Positions 48,701-59,840 of a DNA stretch of 64,000 nucleotides are shown here, in pieces (the first letter of the stretch is position 1; the number at the start of each line of letters is the position of its first letter). The notes under the pieces were generated by a model, which saw nothing but the letters and a program-made list of their open reading frames with translations, had not been told where the DNA came from and ran no database searches. Both the position numbers and the translations under genes were made by a program. Source of the stretch: Oscillospiraceae bacterium. GTDB taxonomy: Bacteria; Bacillota; Clostridia; Oscillospirales; CAG-272. The stretch covers positions 155,143 to 219,142 of the forward strand of contig SVSR01000001.1 of NCBI GenBank assembly GCA_015064205.1. Direction: 5' to 3'.

Positions 48701-50146
48701 ATGGAGATAAACAAGCTTTCAATGATTTCGGATTTCTATGAGTTTCTGATGTGCCGCGGTTATTTTAAAAGCGGCAAAAGCATGAGATACGCTTATTTCG
48801 ACCTGTTTTTCAGGCGCGTACCCGATAAGGGCGGCTTTGCCGTTGCGGCAGGGCTTGAACAGATCTGCGAGTATATAGATAATCTTCATTTTGAAAGTGA
48901 TGATATTGATTTTTTGCGTGAGCGCGGTATCGACGACGAGGATTTTTTAAACTATCTTTCGAATTTCAGATTTTCGGGAGATATTTTTGCCGTGCCTGAG
49001 GGAACGGTTGTTTTTCCAAACGAGCCGATTCTCACCGTAAGAGCCCCCATTATAGAAGCACAGCTTATAGAAACGGCTCTGCTTCTTATTATCAATCACC
49101 AGTCGCTTATAGCAACTAAGGCAAGCCGTATGTCGTACGCGGCAGGCACAAAGCCCGTGCTTGAGATGGGCGCAAGACGCGCACATTCCCCCGACGCCGC
49201 TGTTTACGGCGCGCGTGCGGCATATATCGGCGGAAGCCATGCTACGTCATGTACACTTGCGGTAAAAAAGTATAACATACCGCACGTCGGAACTATGGCA
49301 CATTCGTGGGTGCAGATGTTTGACTGCGAATATGAGGCTTTTTGCGCTTATCTTAGGCAGAATCCCTATAATGCAACGCTGCTTGTTGATACCTACGACA
49401 CACTTGGCAGCGGGATCCCCGCGGCAAGTGAAGCTATACGTGATATACTGTTACCCCGCGGTATAACCAAAGCAGGGGTGAGGCTTGATTCGGGAGATAT
49501 TGAGTATCTTTCAAAGAAATCGCGTGCGATGCTTGATATGTCCGGACTCAGGGAATGTACAATTACCGTTTCAAATTCTCTTGACGAATACAAGATAAAG
49601 AGCCTTCGCGCATCAGGGGCACCGATAGACTCATACGGTGTTGGGGAGAGCCTTATATGCGCCAAAAGCGAGCCCGTTTTCGGCGGCGTATATAAGCTTG
49701 CGGCAGTAGAAGAGGGCGGAGTGTGCGTGCCTAAAATCAAATTGAGCGAAAGCGTCAGCAAGATATCCGTACCGGGCGCAAAAAAGGTGCTCAGGTATTA
49801 TGACACAGACGGCAAAGCGCTGGCGGACGAAATATTGCTTTCAGACGAAACAGTTCCGTACGGCGCGCATACGATATTTGATCCGGAGGCGACCTGGAAG
49901 ACCAAAACCCTTATAAACTATAACGTGCGAGAGCTTCTTGTACCTATATATATAAATGGGGAAAGAATATACGAGCTTCCCGACATTTCAAGTATAAAAA
50001 GCTATTGCGAGAAAGAAAAATCGAGCCTGTGGAGCGAGATAAGACGGCTTGACTCTCCGCATATATATTACGTTGATCTGTCCGAGAGGCTCTGGACGCT
50101 CAAAAGAAGAATGACGGGCCAGCGCAGAAGCGAGTTCTTTATATGA
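48701..50146 (+). CDS. pncB: Nicotinate phosphoribosyltransferase
   Basis: MISDFYEFLMCRGYFKSG, YAYFDLFFRRVPDKGGFAVAAGLEQ, GTMAHSWVQMF, GVRLDSGDIEYLSKKSRAMLD. Confidence 0.93.
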   Translation: MEINKLSMISDFYEFLMCRGYFKSGKSMRYAYFDLFFRRVPDKGGFAVAAGLEQICEYIDNLHFESDDIDFLRERGIDDEDFLNYLSNFRFSGDIFAVPEGTVVFPNEPILTVRAPIIEAQLIETALLLIINHQSLIATKASRMSYAAGTKPVLEMGARRAHSPDAAVYGARAAYIGGSHATSCTLAVKKYNIPHVGTMAHSWVQMFDCEYEAFCAYLRQNPYNATLLVDTYDTLGSGIPAASEAIRDILLPRGITKAGVRLDSGDIEYLSKKSRAMLDMSGLRECTITVSNSLDEYKIKSLRASGAPIDSYGVGESLICAKSEPVFGGVYKLAAVEEGGVCVPKIKLSESVSKISVPGAKKVLRYYDTDGKALADEILLSDETVPYGAHTIFDPEATWKTKTLINYNVRELLVPIYINGERIYELPDISSIKSYCEKEKSSLWSEIRRLDSPHIYYVDLSERLWTLKRRMTGQRRSEFFI

Positions 50147-50174
50147 CAAAAGCCTTACAAGTCGGGCAAAGCTA

Positions 50175-50203
50175 TTGACAATCGGGTAGGCTTTTGGTAT
50201 AAT
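50175..50203 (+). promoter_or_regulatory. uvrBA promoter
   Basis: TTGACA (50175-50180) - 17 nt - TATAAT (50198-50203), consensus sigma-A. Confidence 0.9.
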
Positions 50204-50209
50204 ATAACT

Positions 50210-50223
50210 CGAACATTTGTTCG
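50210..50223 (+). promoter_or_regulatory. LexA (SOS) box upstream of uvrBA
   Basis: CGAACATTTGTTCG at the expected transcription start region. Confidence 0.92.
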
Positions 50224-50248
50224 AAACTCACGAAAAAGAGGGATTGTT

Positions 50249-52285
50249 GTGGATAAATTCAAGCTTGTATCATCCTATGAGCCGACGGGAGACCAGCCCG
50301 AGGCGATAGAAAAGATCTGCGACGGTATTAACAGCGGTATGAAGGCGCAAACGCTTCTTGGCGTAACGGGTTCGGGTAAGACCTTTACGATGGCAAACAT
50401 TATTGCGAAATGTAACAGACCCACCCTTGTGCTTGCTCACAATAAAACCCTCGCCGCTCAGCTTTGCTCTGAGTTCCGTGAGTTCTTTCCCGAAAATGCG
50501 GTTGAATTTTTCGTCTCATATTACGATTACTATCAGCCTGAGGCATACGTGCCGGGCAAGGATATGTATATTGAAAAGGATAGCTCTATAAATGATGAAA
50601 TAGATATGCTAAGGCATAGCGCGACGAGCTCTCTTTTTGAAAGACGCGACGTGATAATCGTTTCGAGCGTATCGTGTATATATTCGCTTGGTGACCCGTC
50701 AGAATACAGTAAAATGGTAATTTCGCTTCGCCCGGGTATGCTTATGGACAGAAACGAGTTTATAAGACAGCTTATCTCGATGAGCTATGAGCGCAACGAC
50801 CTTAATTTTGTCAGAGATAAGTTCAGAGTACGCGGCGACGTTGTTGAGGTATTCCCGGCGTCAAGCTCACAGAAGGCTATAAGGGTTGAGTTTTTCGGCG
50901 ATGAGATAGAGAGAGTAAGTGAGATAAACACCCTTACGGGAGAGCTTATCCGTGTGCTTTCCTTTGCGATGCTTTTCCCTGCAACGCACTATGCTGTAAC
51001 CGACGAGAGAAGAGAAGCCGCGATCAAGGAGATAGAAGCAGAGCTTGAGGAGCGAATAGCATTCTTTAAAAATAACGGCAAATTTCTTGAAGCGCAGAGA
51101 ATAGAAGAGCGAACGAGATACGATATAGAGATGCTTCGCGAGATAGGCTTTTGCTCGGGAGTTGAAAATTATTCAAGAGTAATGTCGGGAAGAGCGCCCG
51201 GCTCAACGCCGTATACACTTCTTGACTTTTTCCCGAAGGATTTTCTTTTGTTTGTTGACGAGTCTCACGTTACGCTTCCTCAGGTCAAGGGTATGAGCAG
51301 AGGCGACCGCGCAAGAAAGGAAAATCTCGTAGAATACGGCTTCAGACTTGAATCTGCATACGATAACAGACCTCTTTTCTTTGATGAGTTTGAATCAAAA
51401 ATAGGGCAGACTGTGTTTGTAAGCGCAACACCTCAGGATTATGAAAAAGAGCACTCCACTCAGATAGCAGAGCAGATAATAAGACCGACGGGACTCGTTG
51501 ACCCTGAGGTTGAAGTGCGCCCTGTAAAGGGTCAGATAGACGATCTTATAGGCGAGATACATCAGCGGGAGGCGAGAGGAGAGAGAGTACTCGTTACAAC
51601 GCTGACCAAAAAGATGGCAGAGGACCTGACCGAGTATCTTGAAGATAATCAGATAAAGGTAAAGTATATTCACCATAATATAGATACGATGGAGCGAATG
51701 GAGATAATCCGCGACCTCAGACTTGGTAAATTCGACGTGCTTGTCGGAATCAACCTGCTTCGAGAGGGACTTGACATACCCGAGGTGTCGCTCGTTGCGA
51801 TAATAGACGCAGATAAAGAGGGCTTTTTAAGGAGCGAAACCTCGCTTGTGCAAACTATAGGACGAGCGGCTCGTAATGCCGAAGGCAAGGTTATAATGTA
51901 TGCCGATACAATAACCGGCTCTATGCAAAGGGCGATAGACGAAACGAACCGCCGCCGCAAGATACAGATAGCATATAATGAGGCTCACGGAATAACGCCG
52001 CAGACTATAAAGAAGAGCGTGCGCGATCTTATAGAAATAGGAATTTCGCAGGAAAAGGATTCTGTTAACGAAAAGATACGAGAAATCGGCAGATCAAAGA
52101 AAAAGCTTTCTCGTGCCGAGTGCGAGAAGCTTATTGCGGCGCTGACAGGCGAGATGAAGCTTGCGGCCAAAACTCTTGATTTTGAGCGTGCCGCAGTTCT
52201 CAGAGATAAGATCGCATACTTAAAAGGCGATAAAAGAGAGGAGGATGAAAAATGGCAGAGCTTAGCCTCAGAGGAGTCAGAGTAA
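50249..52285 (+). CDS. uvrB: Excinuclease ABC subunit B
   Basis: [83 protein letters not shown]. Confidence 0.98.
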   Translation: MDKFKLVSSYEPTGDQPEAIEKICDGINSGMKAQTLLGVTGSGKTFTMANIIAKCNRPTLVLAHNKTLAAQLCSEFREFFPENAVEFFVSYYDYYQPEAYVPGKDMYIEKDSSINDEIDMLRHSATSSLFERRDVIIVSSVSCIYSLGDPSEYSKMVISLRPGMLMDRNEFIRQLISMSYERNDLNFVRDKFRVRGDVVEVFPASSSQKAIRVEFFGDEIERVSEINTLTGELIRVLSFAMLFPATHYAVTDERREAAIKEIEAELEERIAFFKNNGKFLEAQRIEERTRYDIEMLREIGFCSGVENYSRVMSGRAPGSTPYTLLDFFPKDFLLFVDESHVTLPQVKGMSRGDRARKENLVEYGFRLESAYDNRPLFFDEFESKIGQTVFVSATPQDYEKEHSTQIAEQIIRPTGLVDPEVEVRPVKGQIDDLIGEIHQREARGERVLVTTLTKKMAEDLTEYLEDNQIKVKYIHHNIDTMERMEIIRDLRLGKFDVLVGINLLREGLDIPEVSLVAIIDADKEGFLRSETSLVQTIGRAARNAEGKVIMYADTITGSMQRAIDETNRRRKIQIAYNEAHGITPQTIKKSVRDLIEIGISQEKDSVNEKIREIGRSKKKLSRAECEKLIAALTGEMKLAAKTLDFERAAVLRDKIAYLKGDKREEDEKWQSLASEESE

Positions 52286-55089
52286 ATAATTTAAAGAATA
52301 TCGACATAAAGATACCGAGAGACAAGCTTGTCGTATTCACGGGTCTTTCGGGCTCGGGAAAATCCTCGCTTGCTTTTGATACAATATACGCCGAGGGCCA
52401 CAGGCGATTCGTTGAATCCCTCTCGTCGTATGCAAGAATGTTTATAGGCCAGCTTGACAAGCCGGATATTGATTCTGTTGAGGGGCTTTCCCCCGCAATC
52501 TCTATAGATCAGAAGACTACGTCTAAAAACCCCCGTTCAACCGTTGGAACGGTTACCGAAATATACGATTATCTCAGGCTTTTGTACGCGCGTATTGGTA
52601 TACCTCACTGTCCTATATGCCGCAGAGAGATAAAGATGCAGACGACGGACGAGATAATCGAGCGCATACTTAAAATCGAAGAGGGAAGCCGTTTTTTAGT
52701 GCTTGCTCCAGTTGTCAAGGCTCAGAAGGGACGTCACGAAAAGGTTTTTGCAGATGCCAAAAAGAAGGGTTACGTGCGCGTTCGTGTTGACTCTAACATG
52801 TATGAGCTTGAGGAAGAAATAATCCTTGATAAAAACAAAAAGCATAATATAGAAATTGTTGTTGACCGTCTTGTTATGCGCGATGACATGCGCTCGCGCC
52901 TTGCCGACTCTGTTGAGGCAGCTCTGTCTATTGCAGACGGAAACGTACTTATATCAGTTCTTGCACGTGACGGCGGCGAGGGCGAGGAGCTTTCATTCTC
53001 GCAAAGCTATGCCTGCCCAGAGCACGGAATAAGTCTCGGCGAGCTTTCTCCACGTATGTTTTCCTTCAACAATCCGCAGGGAGCATGCCCCGACTGTGCG
53101 GGACTTGGCGAAATGAGCGTTATTTCTCCGTATAAGATAATACCCGATAAGAATCTCACGCTTCGAGAGGGAGCGATACAGGTAAACGGCTTTAAAACGA
53201 TAGACGAGTTTACGTGGAACGGACCTGTTATAATTGCGGCAGGCAAAAAGCACGGCTTTGATATTGATACGCCAATAAAGGAGCTTGCAGACGAAGCCTA
53301 TAACAAGCTTTTGTACGGCACGGGCAGTGAAACATATTTTGTCACGAGATATTTTGACGGTGTAGCGCATGAAAAAAGCGTTACTTATGACGGTATTGTC
53401 AACATAATACAACAACGCTTTAACGCCTCCGGTCAAGAATACTATCAAGATTTCGTGGAGTTTGTGGAGTGCCCCAGATGTAAAGGAAGCAGACTTAACG
53501 ATAATTCCTTATCGGTTACGGTGGGTTCAAAGAATATAGATGAATTCTGCCGCCAGTCTGTCAGCACGGCGCTTGATTTTGTGGAAAATCTTACGCTCAC
53601 GCCAACAGAAGAGATAATAGCAAAAGAGATAATAAAGGAAATAAAATCAAGACTCGGATTTTTAAAGAGCGTCGGACTTGAATATCTCACTCTTTCAAGA
53701 AAGGCGGGTACGCTTTCGGGCGGAGAGGCGCAGAGGATCAGGCTTGCAACGCAGATAGGCTCGGCACTTATGGGTGTGTTGTATATACTTGACGAGCCGA
53801 GCATAGGACTTCACCAGAGGGATAACAGCAAGCTTATTGCGACTCTCAAAAGGCTCAGAGATATAGGGAACAGTCTTATCGTAGTTGAGCATGACGAGGA
53901 GACTATTGAGGCGTCAGACTATGTTGTTGATATAGGTCCCGGCGCCGGTATACACGGCGGCGAGGTGATAGCTGCAGGAACGCCTGATGAGATCAAAAAC
54001 AACCCGGCATCAATAACGGGCGCATTTCTTTCAGGGCGCGACAGCATTTCTGTACCCAAGGAGCGCCGTGCGGGTAACGGTAACAAGCTTAAAATTGTCG
54101 GAGCCGCGCAGAATAACCTTAAAAACATAAACGTGGAAATACCGCTTGGCATGTTCGTATGTGTAACGGGTGTATCGGGCTCGGGCAAGTCATCGCTTAT
54201 AAATTCAATACTTTTAAACAAGCTTGCACATGATTTAAACCGTGCGGTAACATACCCCGGCAAGCACGAGAGCATAGAGGGCATCGAGCATCTCGATAAG
54301 GTCATAGCAATAGACCAGAGCCCTATCGGACGCACACCGCGTTCAAATCCGGCAACGTATACCGGACTTTTTACAGATATACGTGAGCTTTTCGCAAAAA
54401 CGGCAGATGCAAAAATGCGCGGATACACATCGGGAAGATTCTCCTTTAACGTAAAGGGCGGAAGGTGCGAGGCGTGCGAGGGCGATGGTGTTAAGAGGAT
54501 AGAAATGCACTTCTTGCCAGATGTTTTCGTAACGTGTGACGTATGTAAGGGAAAGAGATACAATCACGACACGCTTGAGGTAAAGTATAAGGGCAAGAGT
54601 ATATTTGACGTTCTCGATATGACTGTGGACGAGGGAGTAGACTTTTTCTCAAGTCTGCCGAGAATATCAAGAAAACTTAAAACGCTTCAGGACGTAGGGC
54701 TTGGCTATATCAAGATAGGTCAGTCGTCAACAACTTTGTCGGGCGGAGAAGCGCAGAGAGTAAAGCTTTCAACAGAGCTTTCAAAACGCTCAACGGGCAA
54801 GACGGTATATATTCTTGACGAGCCTACAACAGGACTGCATATGGCAGATGTAAAGAAGCTTCTTGAGGTTCTTCAGCGACTTGTCGATGCAGGAAACAGC
54901 ATTATAGTCATCGAGCATAATCTTGACGTTATCAAGAGCGCCGACTATATAATAGACCTCGGACCCGAGGGCGGAGATGGGGGCGGGACGCTTGTGGCAT
55001 CGGGAACACCCGAAGAGGTAGCCAAGTGTAAAAAATCATATACGGGCCAATATATCAAGACCTGCCTTGAAAAGGGTAAAAAGAAATAA
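52252..55089 (+). CDS. uvrA: Excinuclease ABC subunit A
   Basis: [42 protein letters not shown] zinc finger, [38 protein letters not shown]; overlaps uvrB by 34 nt. Confidence 0.98.
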   Translation: MAELSLRGVRVNNLKNIDIKIPRDKLVVFTGLSGSGKSSLAFDTIYAEGHRRFVESLSSYARMFIGQLDKPDIDSVEGLSPAISIDQKTTSKNPRSTVGTVTEIYDYLRLLYARIGIPHCPICRREIKMQTTDEIIERILKIEEGSRFLVLAPVVKAQKGRHEKVFADAKKKGYVRVRVDSNMYELEEEIILDKNKKHNIEIVVDRLVMRDDMRSRLADSVEAALSIADGNVLISVLARDGGEGEELSFSQSYACPEHGISLGELSPRMFSFNNPQGACPDCAGLGEMSVISPYKIIPDKNLTLREGAIQVNGFKTIDEFTWNGPVIIAAGKKHGFDIDTPIKELADEAYNKLLYGTGSETYFVTRYFDGVAHEKSVTYDGIVNIIQQRFNASGQEYYQDFVEFVECPRCKGSRLNDNSLSVTVGSKNIDEFCRQSVSTALDFVENLTLTPTEEIIAKEIIKEIKSRLGFLKSVGLEYLTLSRKAGTLSGGEAQRIRLATQIGSALMGVLYILDEPSIGLHQRDNSKLIATLKRLRDIGNSLIVVEHDEETIEASDYVVDIGPGAGIHGGEVIAAGTPDEIKNNPASITGAFLSGRDSISVPKERRAGNGNKLKIVGAAQNNLKNINVEIPLGMFVCVTGVSGSGKSSLINSILLNKLAHDLNRAVTYPGKHESIEGIEHLDKVIAIDQSPIGRTPRSNPATYTGLFTDIRELFAKTADAKMRGYTSGRFSFNVKGGRCEACEGDGVKRIEMHFLPDVFVTCDVCKGKRYNHDTLEVKYKGKSIFDVLDMTVDEGVDFFSSLPRISRKLKTLQDVGLGYIKIGQSSTTLSGGEAQRVKLSTELSKRSTGKTVYILDEPTTGLHMADVKKLLEVLQRLVDAGNSIIVIEHNLDVIKSADYIIDLGPEGGDGGGTLVASGTPEEVAKCKKSYTGQYIKTCLEKGKKK

Positions 55090-55125
55090 AGAAAAGCACC
55101 ACAAACGTGGTGCTTTTTGTATGAT
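55090..55125. terminator. Bidirectional terminator
   Basis: aaagaaaagcaccac-aaac-gtggtgctttttg. Confidence 0.8.
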
Positions 55126-55127
55126 GC

Positions 55128-56531
55128 TTACGCATTAAATAGAGCGAGAATAGCCTTATGAGCCATATAAACGTCGAGCTTTGCAATAACTTCAGCAGGC
55201 GCGTGCATTGAAAGTACTGGTACACCAAGGTCGATAACGTCAATATTGAGGTTGGCAATATATGCTGCAACAGTTCCGCCCCCGCCCTGGTCTATTTTGC
55301 CAAGCTCGGCTATCTGCCAGCATACGCCCCTGTCTTCAAATATGCTTCTTATATAGCCGAGGAATTCAGCCGAAGCATCGGAAGTGCCGCTTTTACCGCG
55401 TGCGCCCGTGTACTTTGATATTACAACGCCGTGGTTTATAAACGCAGAGTTTCTCTTTTCAAATACTTCGGGGTAATTTGGGTCAAAAGCAACGTTAACG
55501 TCTGCAGAAAGGCACTTGGAATTTGCTCTGACAACAACGGGATCTCCGCCGAGCTCCTTTGCGATGCTTTCTATAAGATCGCGCAAAATTGCCGATTTCA
55601 TACCCGTGTTACCGTCGCTGCCCGTTTCTTCTTTATCGGCAAGTATTGTCATTACGGTATGCTTGCCTGTGCAGCTATCATCAAAAATAGCCGTAAGAGC
55701 AGGATATGCGCAAACTCTGTCGTCGTGTCCGTATGCGGCGATCATGGATCTGTCAAGTCCGCAGTCGCGTGCCTTTAAGGCAGGAACAGCCGAAAGCTCT
55801 GCCGAGATAAGATCGGCTTCGCAAATGCCGTATTTTTCATTGAGTATCGAAAGAATATTAAGCTTTATTTTGTCTGCAACCTCTTTGTCGGGGTAGGGCT
55901 TGCTTCCTGCAAGCAGATTGAGGGATTCGCCCTCAACACCGAGAGCAAGCGTTTTCTGATTCTGAGTTTGTGCAAGGTGAGGCGGAAGATCGTTTATATA
56001 GAAAACGGGATCGTTCTCATCTTCGCCTATTGTGATATCAACAACGCTGTTATCGCGAAGAATAACGCTTCCGTGAAGAGCAAGAGGCGTTGCCGTCCAC
56101 TGATACTTTTTGATACCGCCGTAATAGTGTGTCTTTAAAAAGCCCATCTCAGCGTCCTCGTAAACTGGGCGCGGCTTTAGATCAAGTCTTGGAGAATCTA
56201 TATGCGCCGCGGCGATACGGATACCGTTTTCAATATCCTCGCTTCCTACTTTGAAGAGAAAAAGGCTCTTTCCTCGGTTGTTATAATAGTATTTACCGCC
56301 AACCTCAAGCTTTGTTTTGTGAGTGTATTCAACAAAGCCGTTATCTTTTGCCATTGATACTGCAAGTGTTACTGCCTTGCGCTCTGTCTTTGCTTTGTCA
56401 AGAAAGCTCTTGTAGCCCTCAGAATAAGAATGGGCCTTGTCTTCTTCGCTTTTCTCAATTTTGTCAAAGGTGTTTTCCGATTTGTAGGTAAGCTTTTCAG
56501 CAAGCAGCTGTCCCTTTGTTTTTTCGCTCAT
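55128..56531 (-). CDS. M18 family aminopeptidase
   Basis: IAAAHIDSPRLDLKPRPVYED, AYGHDDRVCAYPALTAIFD, ADKEETGSDGNTGMKS, NHGVVISKYTGARGKSGTSDASAEF. Confidence 0.92.
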   Translation of the reverse strand: MSEKTKGQLLAEKLTYKSENTFDKIEKSEEDKAHSYSEGYKSFLDKAKTERKAVTLAVSMAKDNGFVEYTHKTKLEVGGKYYYNNRGKSLFLFKVGSEDIENGIRIAAAHIDSPRLDLKPRPVYEDAEMGFLKTHYYGGIKKYQWTATPLALHGSVILRDNSVVDITIGEDENDPVFYINDLPPHLAQTQNQKTLALGVEGESLNLLAGSKPYPDKEVADKIKLNILSILNEKYGICEADLISAELSAVPALKARDCGLDRSMIAAYGHDDRVCAYPALTAIFDDSCTGKHTVMTILADKEETGSDGNTGMKSAILRDLIESIAKELGGDPVVVRANSKCLSADVNVAFDPNYPEVFEKRNSAFINHGVVISKYTGARGKSGTSDASAEFLGYIRSIFEDRGVCWQIAELGKIDQGGGGTVAAYIANLNIDVIDLGVPVLSMHAPAEVIAKLDVYMAHKAILALFNA

Positions 56532-56536
56532 TTTTG

Positions 56537-57118
56537 TTACTCCTCGTTGTATATTTGTTTATATTTGATTATAGTGTTTCCAACTTTATCTACGTAATTT
56601 CTCGTTTCCGAAAAAGGAATATACGTAAGCGTTATACCGTCTGAATACGCCGGGTCTTCAAGCCAACCCGAAACGCGGTTCATTCCTGCGTTGTATGCGG
56701 CAAATACAGTATCCCAGTTTCCGAATTTTTTATAAAGGTAAGATAGAAAATACGTTCCGAAATCAATGTTTGTTCTAATATCGTCAAGTTCACGCGTTTT
56801 TTCTTCGCCGCGCAGATATAAAAGCCAATCGTACGTGTCGGGAGTTATCTGCATAAGGCCGATGGCACCTGCAGAAGACCTGGCTTGAGGGTCAAATCCG
56901 CTTTCGGTGTGTATGACCGAATAAATTATATTACAATCTATGCCGTATTTTTCCGAATACATTTCAACGTACTGTTCGTATTTTTTAGGATACATAAGCT
57001 TGCTTTGCCGCTCTATAAGCTCCCCCGCAATAAAGTATATTGCCGCAGAAATAATTATAAACAGTATGAGCGTGACGATAAACGGACGCTTATTTTTCGA
57101 TTTTTTTGATTTAGCCAT
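56537..57118 (-). CDS. Lytic transglycosylase (SLT domain), membrane-anchored
   Basis: N-terminal TM; YSVIHTESGFDPQARSSAGAIGLMQITPDTYDWL, VFAAYNAGMNRVSGWL. Confidence 0.93.
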   Translation of the reverse strand: MAKSKKSKNKRPFIVTLILFIIISAAIYFIAGELIERQSKLMYPKKYEQYVEMYSEKYGIDCNIIYSVIHTESGFDPQARSSAGAIGLMQITPDTYDWLLYLRGEEKTRELDDIRTNIDFGTYFLSYLYKKFGNWDTVFAAYNAGMNRVSGWLEDPAYSDGITLTYIPFSETRNYVDKVGNTIIKYKQIYNEE

Positions 57119-57134
57119 ATACTATGCCTTTATA

Positions 57135-57755
57135 TCATGACGTTGGAATGATGCCTTCTGCAAGAGCTTTTATACAGTCAAGGGAGAGTTCTTCAAGAGC
57201 TTGCCTGTCACCGTTGTTCGAAAAAACAACAGAGCAGTGCTTTTTTAAATACTCATCGTCCTTCTGAAGCCCTGCGCGCTTTTTTGCAAGCTCTGTGTCT
57301 ATATTATCGCGCTGTATTATGCGCCTGATACGAAGCTCTTTGTCTGCGGTCACGCCGATTATATAGTCGCATTTCTTATCATATCCCGATTCAAATAAAA
57401 CGGGCGCGTCTATAACGGCGGCTTTTGCGCCTGATGCACGCTGATCTTCAAGCCACTTATCCGCATATGCAAGTATATATTTGTGCGTTATAGCATTAAG
57501 CTTTTCAAGCAAAGCATCGTTTTTTTCTATACTAAACACTTTTTTGGCAAGAGCCTTGCGGTCAAGCGAGCCGTCCTTAAGAAGTATATCCTCGCCGAAC
57601 TCTTTTGCAAGCTCGAGAGTACACGGCATGCCCGGCTTGCACACGAGGCGCGATACGAGATCGGTATCAAGACAGTGTATGCCATATTTTTCAAATATTT
57701 CGCAAAGTGCGCCTTTGCCTGCGCCGGTTGCTCCCGTTAATCCTACCGTTAACAT
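57135..57755 (-). CDS. coaE: Dephospho-CoA kinase
   Basis: VGLTGATGAGKGALCEIFEKYGIHCLDTDLVSRLV, VIDAPVLFESGYDKKCDYIIGVTAD. Confidence 0.92.
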   Translation of the reverse strand: MLTVGLTGATGAGKGALCEIFEKYGIHCLDTDLVSRLVCKPGMPCTLELAKEFGEDILLKDGSLDRKALAKKVFSIEKNDALLEKLNAITHKYILAYADKWLEDQRASGAKAAVIDAPVLFESGYDKKCDYIIGVTADKELRIRRIIQRDNIDTELAKKRAGLQKDDEYLKKHCSVVFSNNGDRQALEELSLDCIKALAEGIIPTS

Positions 57756-57769
57756 AGATCTGTACTGCC

Positions 57770-58894
57770 TTATATGCTGACGGGGTGCTTCACTCTGTCA
57801 GACTCATAGGCAGCCTCCATAACTTTCTGTATGTGATATGCGTCCCACATATTCGGGTGAGCGCACGTGTCGTTTTTATAAACCGCGTCAAGAAATGCGT
57901 ACATGCTTCCGAGATGCCCTCTGAGCCAGCCTGACGGTGCTGATACTCCCGGAAAGATCCCTGCGGGGCATGGGTATCTGCCAACACATTCTATCTTTTT
58001 AAAGCCTCTCTCTGCGCCAAGCTCACCGGGTGATAGTGTGTTATCGTAAAAATAAAGGAAATTCGGGTCCATAAGTGAAAACTTAATGCTGCCCTTTGTT
58101 CCGTACACTTCAAGAGTGAAATCATCGTTTGAGCCTGCGGCTATTTTGCTGACTTCGATCGTGCCGACAGCACCGCATTCAAGCTCGGCTATCATATAAA
58201 AAGCTTCGTCTGCATTCGTTTTCCATGGCTTTAAGTCAGGCCCGAGTCTTGTTTCAAATGCTATCTGCGATTTGCCGCTTACTTCCTTGAATCTTCCGCA
58301 TATGTGATATACAAGGTCAATAGCGTGAGATCCGAGATCAAATAAAACACCGCCTCCGCAGATATCGCGGTTCTGCTTCCATTTTGAAGGCTTGCTTATA
58401 TCGGTTGCGCTGGAATGAAGAAACGAGGATCTGAAGCTGAGTATTCTGCCAAGCTTTCCTTCGTCAGCAAGCTGCTTTGCGCGAAGCATCGGAGCCAAAT
58501 AGCGAGTATTGAATACTATCTTGCCAACAACGCCCTTCTTTTCTGCAAGTTCTGCGATCTCAAGCGCCTGCGCTTCTGTTACGCACAGCGGCTTTTCACA
58601 GTACACGTGCTTACCTGCACATATCGCTTTTTTCAAGGTTTCATAATGGCTTATGTTCGGCGTGCATATATCGATAACGTCAATATCGTCATTGTAAATG
58701 AGCTCATCTTCGCTTTTTGCCGCTATAGGAAAACAAAAGGCGGCTGAAGCCGACTTTGCCGTTTCGAAGGTGCGCGTATACACCCCTTCAATTCCGGCAT
58801 CAAAGGGCAGATCTTTGTAAAAGTATTTCAAATTGTCGACAGCCCATGCGTGTGTGCGCCCCATTGAGCCGAAGCCGAGAAGACCTATTTTCAT
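57770..58894 (-). CDS. Gfo/Idh/MocA family oxidoreductase
   Basis: MKIGLLGFGSMGRTHAWAV, DVIDICTPNISHYETLKKAICAGKHVYCEKPLCVTEAQA, GGGVLFDLGSHAIDLVYHI. Confidence 0.92.
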   Translation of the reverse strand: MKIGLLGFGSMGRTHAWAVDNLKYFYKDLPFDAGIEGVYTRTFETAKSASAAFCFPIAAKSEDELIYNDDIDVIDICTPNISHYETLKKAICAGKHVYCEKPLCVTEAQALEIAELAEKKGVVGKIVFNTRYLAPMLRAKQLADEGKLGRILSFRSSFLHSSATDISKPSKWKQNRDICGGGVLFDLGSHAIDLVYHICGRFKEVSGKSQIAFETRLGPDLKPWKTNADEAFYMIAELECGAVGTIEVSKIAAGSNDDFTLEVYGTKGSIKFSLMDPNFLYFYDNTLSPGELGAERGFKKIECVGRYPCPAGIFPGVSAPSGWLRGHLGSMYAFLDAVYKNDTCAHPNMWDAYHIQKVMEAAYESDRVKHPVSI

Positions 58895-58971
58895 AAAGCC
58901 ATTTCCTTTCAAGCGTGTTTCTACTTTATATTATACTTACAATTTGAGAAAAAAACAATACTTTAATAAAA

Positions 58972-59238
58972 TTATATTTTATCTTTGTTTTTAACTATAA
59001 GATCGAAAGCCAAAGCTCCGGCGATTATAATAATAAGCGTAATCAGCGTGTGCTCAAGCATCAGGCGTGCAAGCGGCGCGGCTTCAAAAAATCTCATGCT
59101 TTCTTCGCTAGCCGAAGATATAGTAAGATCGTATTTGAGCCATGTTGCTCCGAGCATCGAGAGTATAAGAAACAGCCCACACTTTAATATGTAAAAAGAG
59201 TGCCTGCAAACAGCAGGCACGGTAAAGTTATTCTTCAT
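58972..59238 (-). CDS. Small hypothetical membrane protein
   Basis: 88 aa, two hydrophobic segments (LFLILSMLGATWL; LMLEHTLITLIIIIAGALAFDLIV). Confidence 0.5.
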   Translation of the reverse strand: MKNNFTVPAVCRHSFYILKCGLFLILSMLGATWLKYDLTISSASEESMRFFEAAPLARLMLEHTLITLIIIIAGALAFDLIVKNKDKI

Positions 59239-59307
59239 TTTAAGACCTCCGTGTTTACATTATAATTTTAACATAAACCGTGAAAGATGTCATCTATAAA
59301 AAAATAC

Positions 59308-59700
59308 AAAAGCAGGAATAAAACGGACCGGACCTGTAAGCCGGGTTTTGTTATAGACAATCATCTATCTTGACTGCACGTTGCCGTGCAGCTCCGAACA
59401 ATGTTCGTGCCACCAGAGATATTACGTCGGGCAAACGTTACTGAAAGTAAATCTCAGGTGTTGCTTCGGATAGGGTTTACAGCGAACCTATGTTACCATA
59501 GATTCGGGTGAGCTCTTACCTCGCCTTTCCATCCTTACCGCAAAATGCGGCGGTCTATTTCTGTTGCACTTTCCCGGGAGTCGCCTCCGGCGGACGTTAT
59601 CCGTTATCCTGCCCTGTGAAGCCCGGACTTTCCTCACGGTAATACCTTTCGGCAACATACCGCGCGATTGTCCGGTCCGGTCCGTTTTATTCCTGCTTTT
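59308..59700 (-). ncRNA. rnpB: RNase P RNA, bacterial class A (canonical part about 59324-59685)
   Basis: Minus strand gaggaaagtccgggcttcacagggcagg..., gggaaagtgcaacagaaa..., 3' end acccggcttacaggtccggtccg; P1 pairing cggaccgg/ccggtccg. Confidence 0.95.
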
Positions 59701-59706
59701 TAGCAT

Positions 59707-59735
59707 ATCGTAACACAAAGAAATAGTTTTGTCAA
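59707..59735 (-). promoter_or_regulatory. rnpB promoter
   Basis: Minus strand TTGACA (59730-59735) - 17 nt - TACGAT (59707-59712); predicted +1 near 59700. Confidence 0.75.
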
Positions 59736-59840
59736 GAACACAACATCTTAAACGGTAAAAAATTCCGTCTATAAACGGGCAAAGTGACGGAAAAACTACC
59801 ATTGTATAAAAAATAAAATAAAACAGATTGGAAAAATATT

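Noticed and set aside
52993-53448. 151-aa minus-strand ORF within uvrA
   Set aside because: Antisense to a conserved gene; composition not protein-like.
59381-59415. gaacaatgttc resembling a LexA half palindrome
   Set aside because: Part of a stem-loop inside RNase P RNA.
59488-59802. 104-aa minus-strand ORF
   Set aside because: Lies mostly within the RNase P RNA gene; its translated 'protein' is structured RNA sequence.
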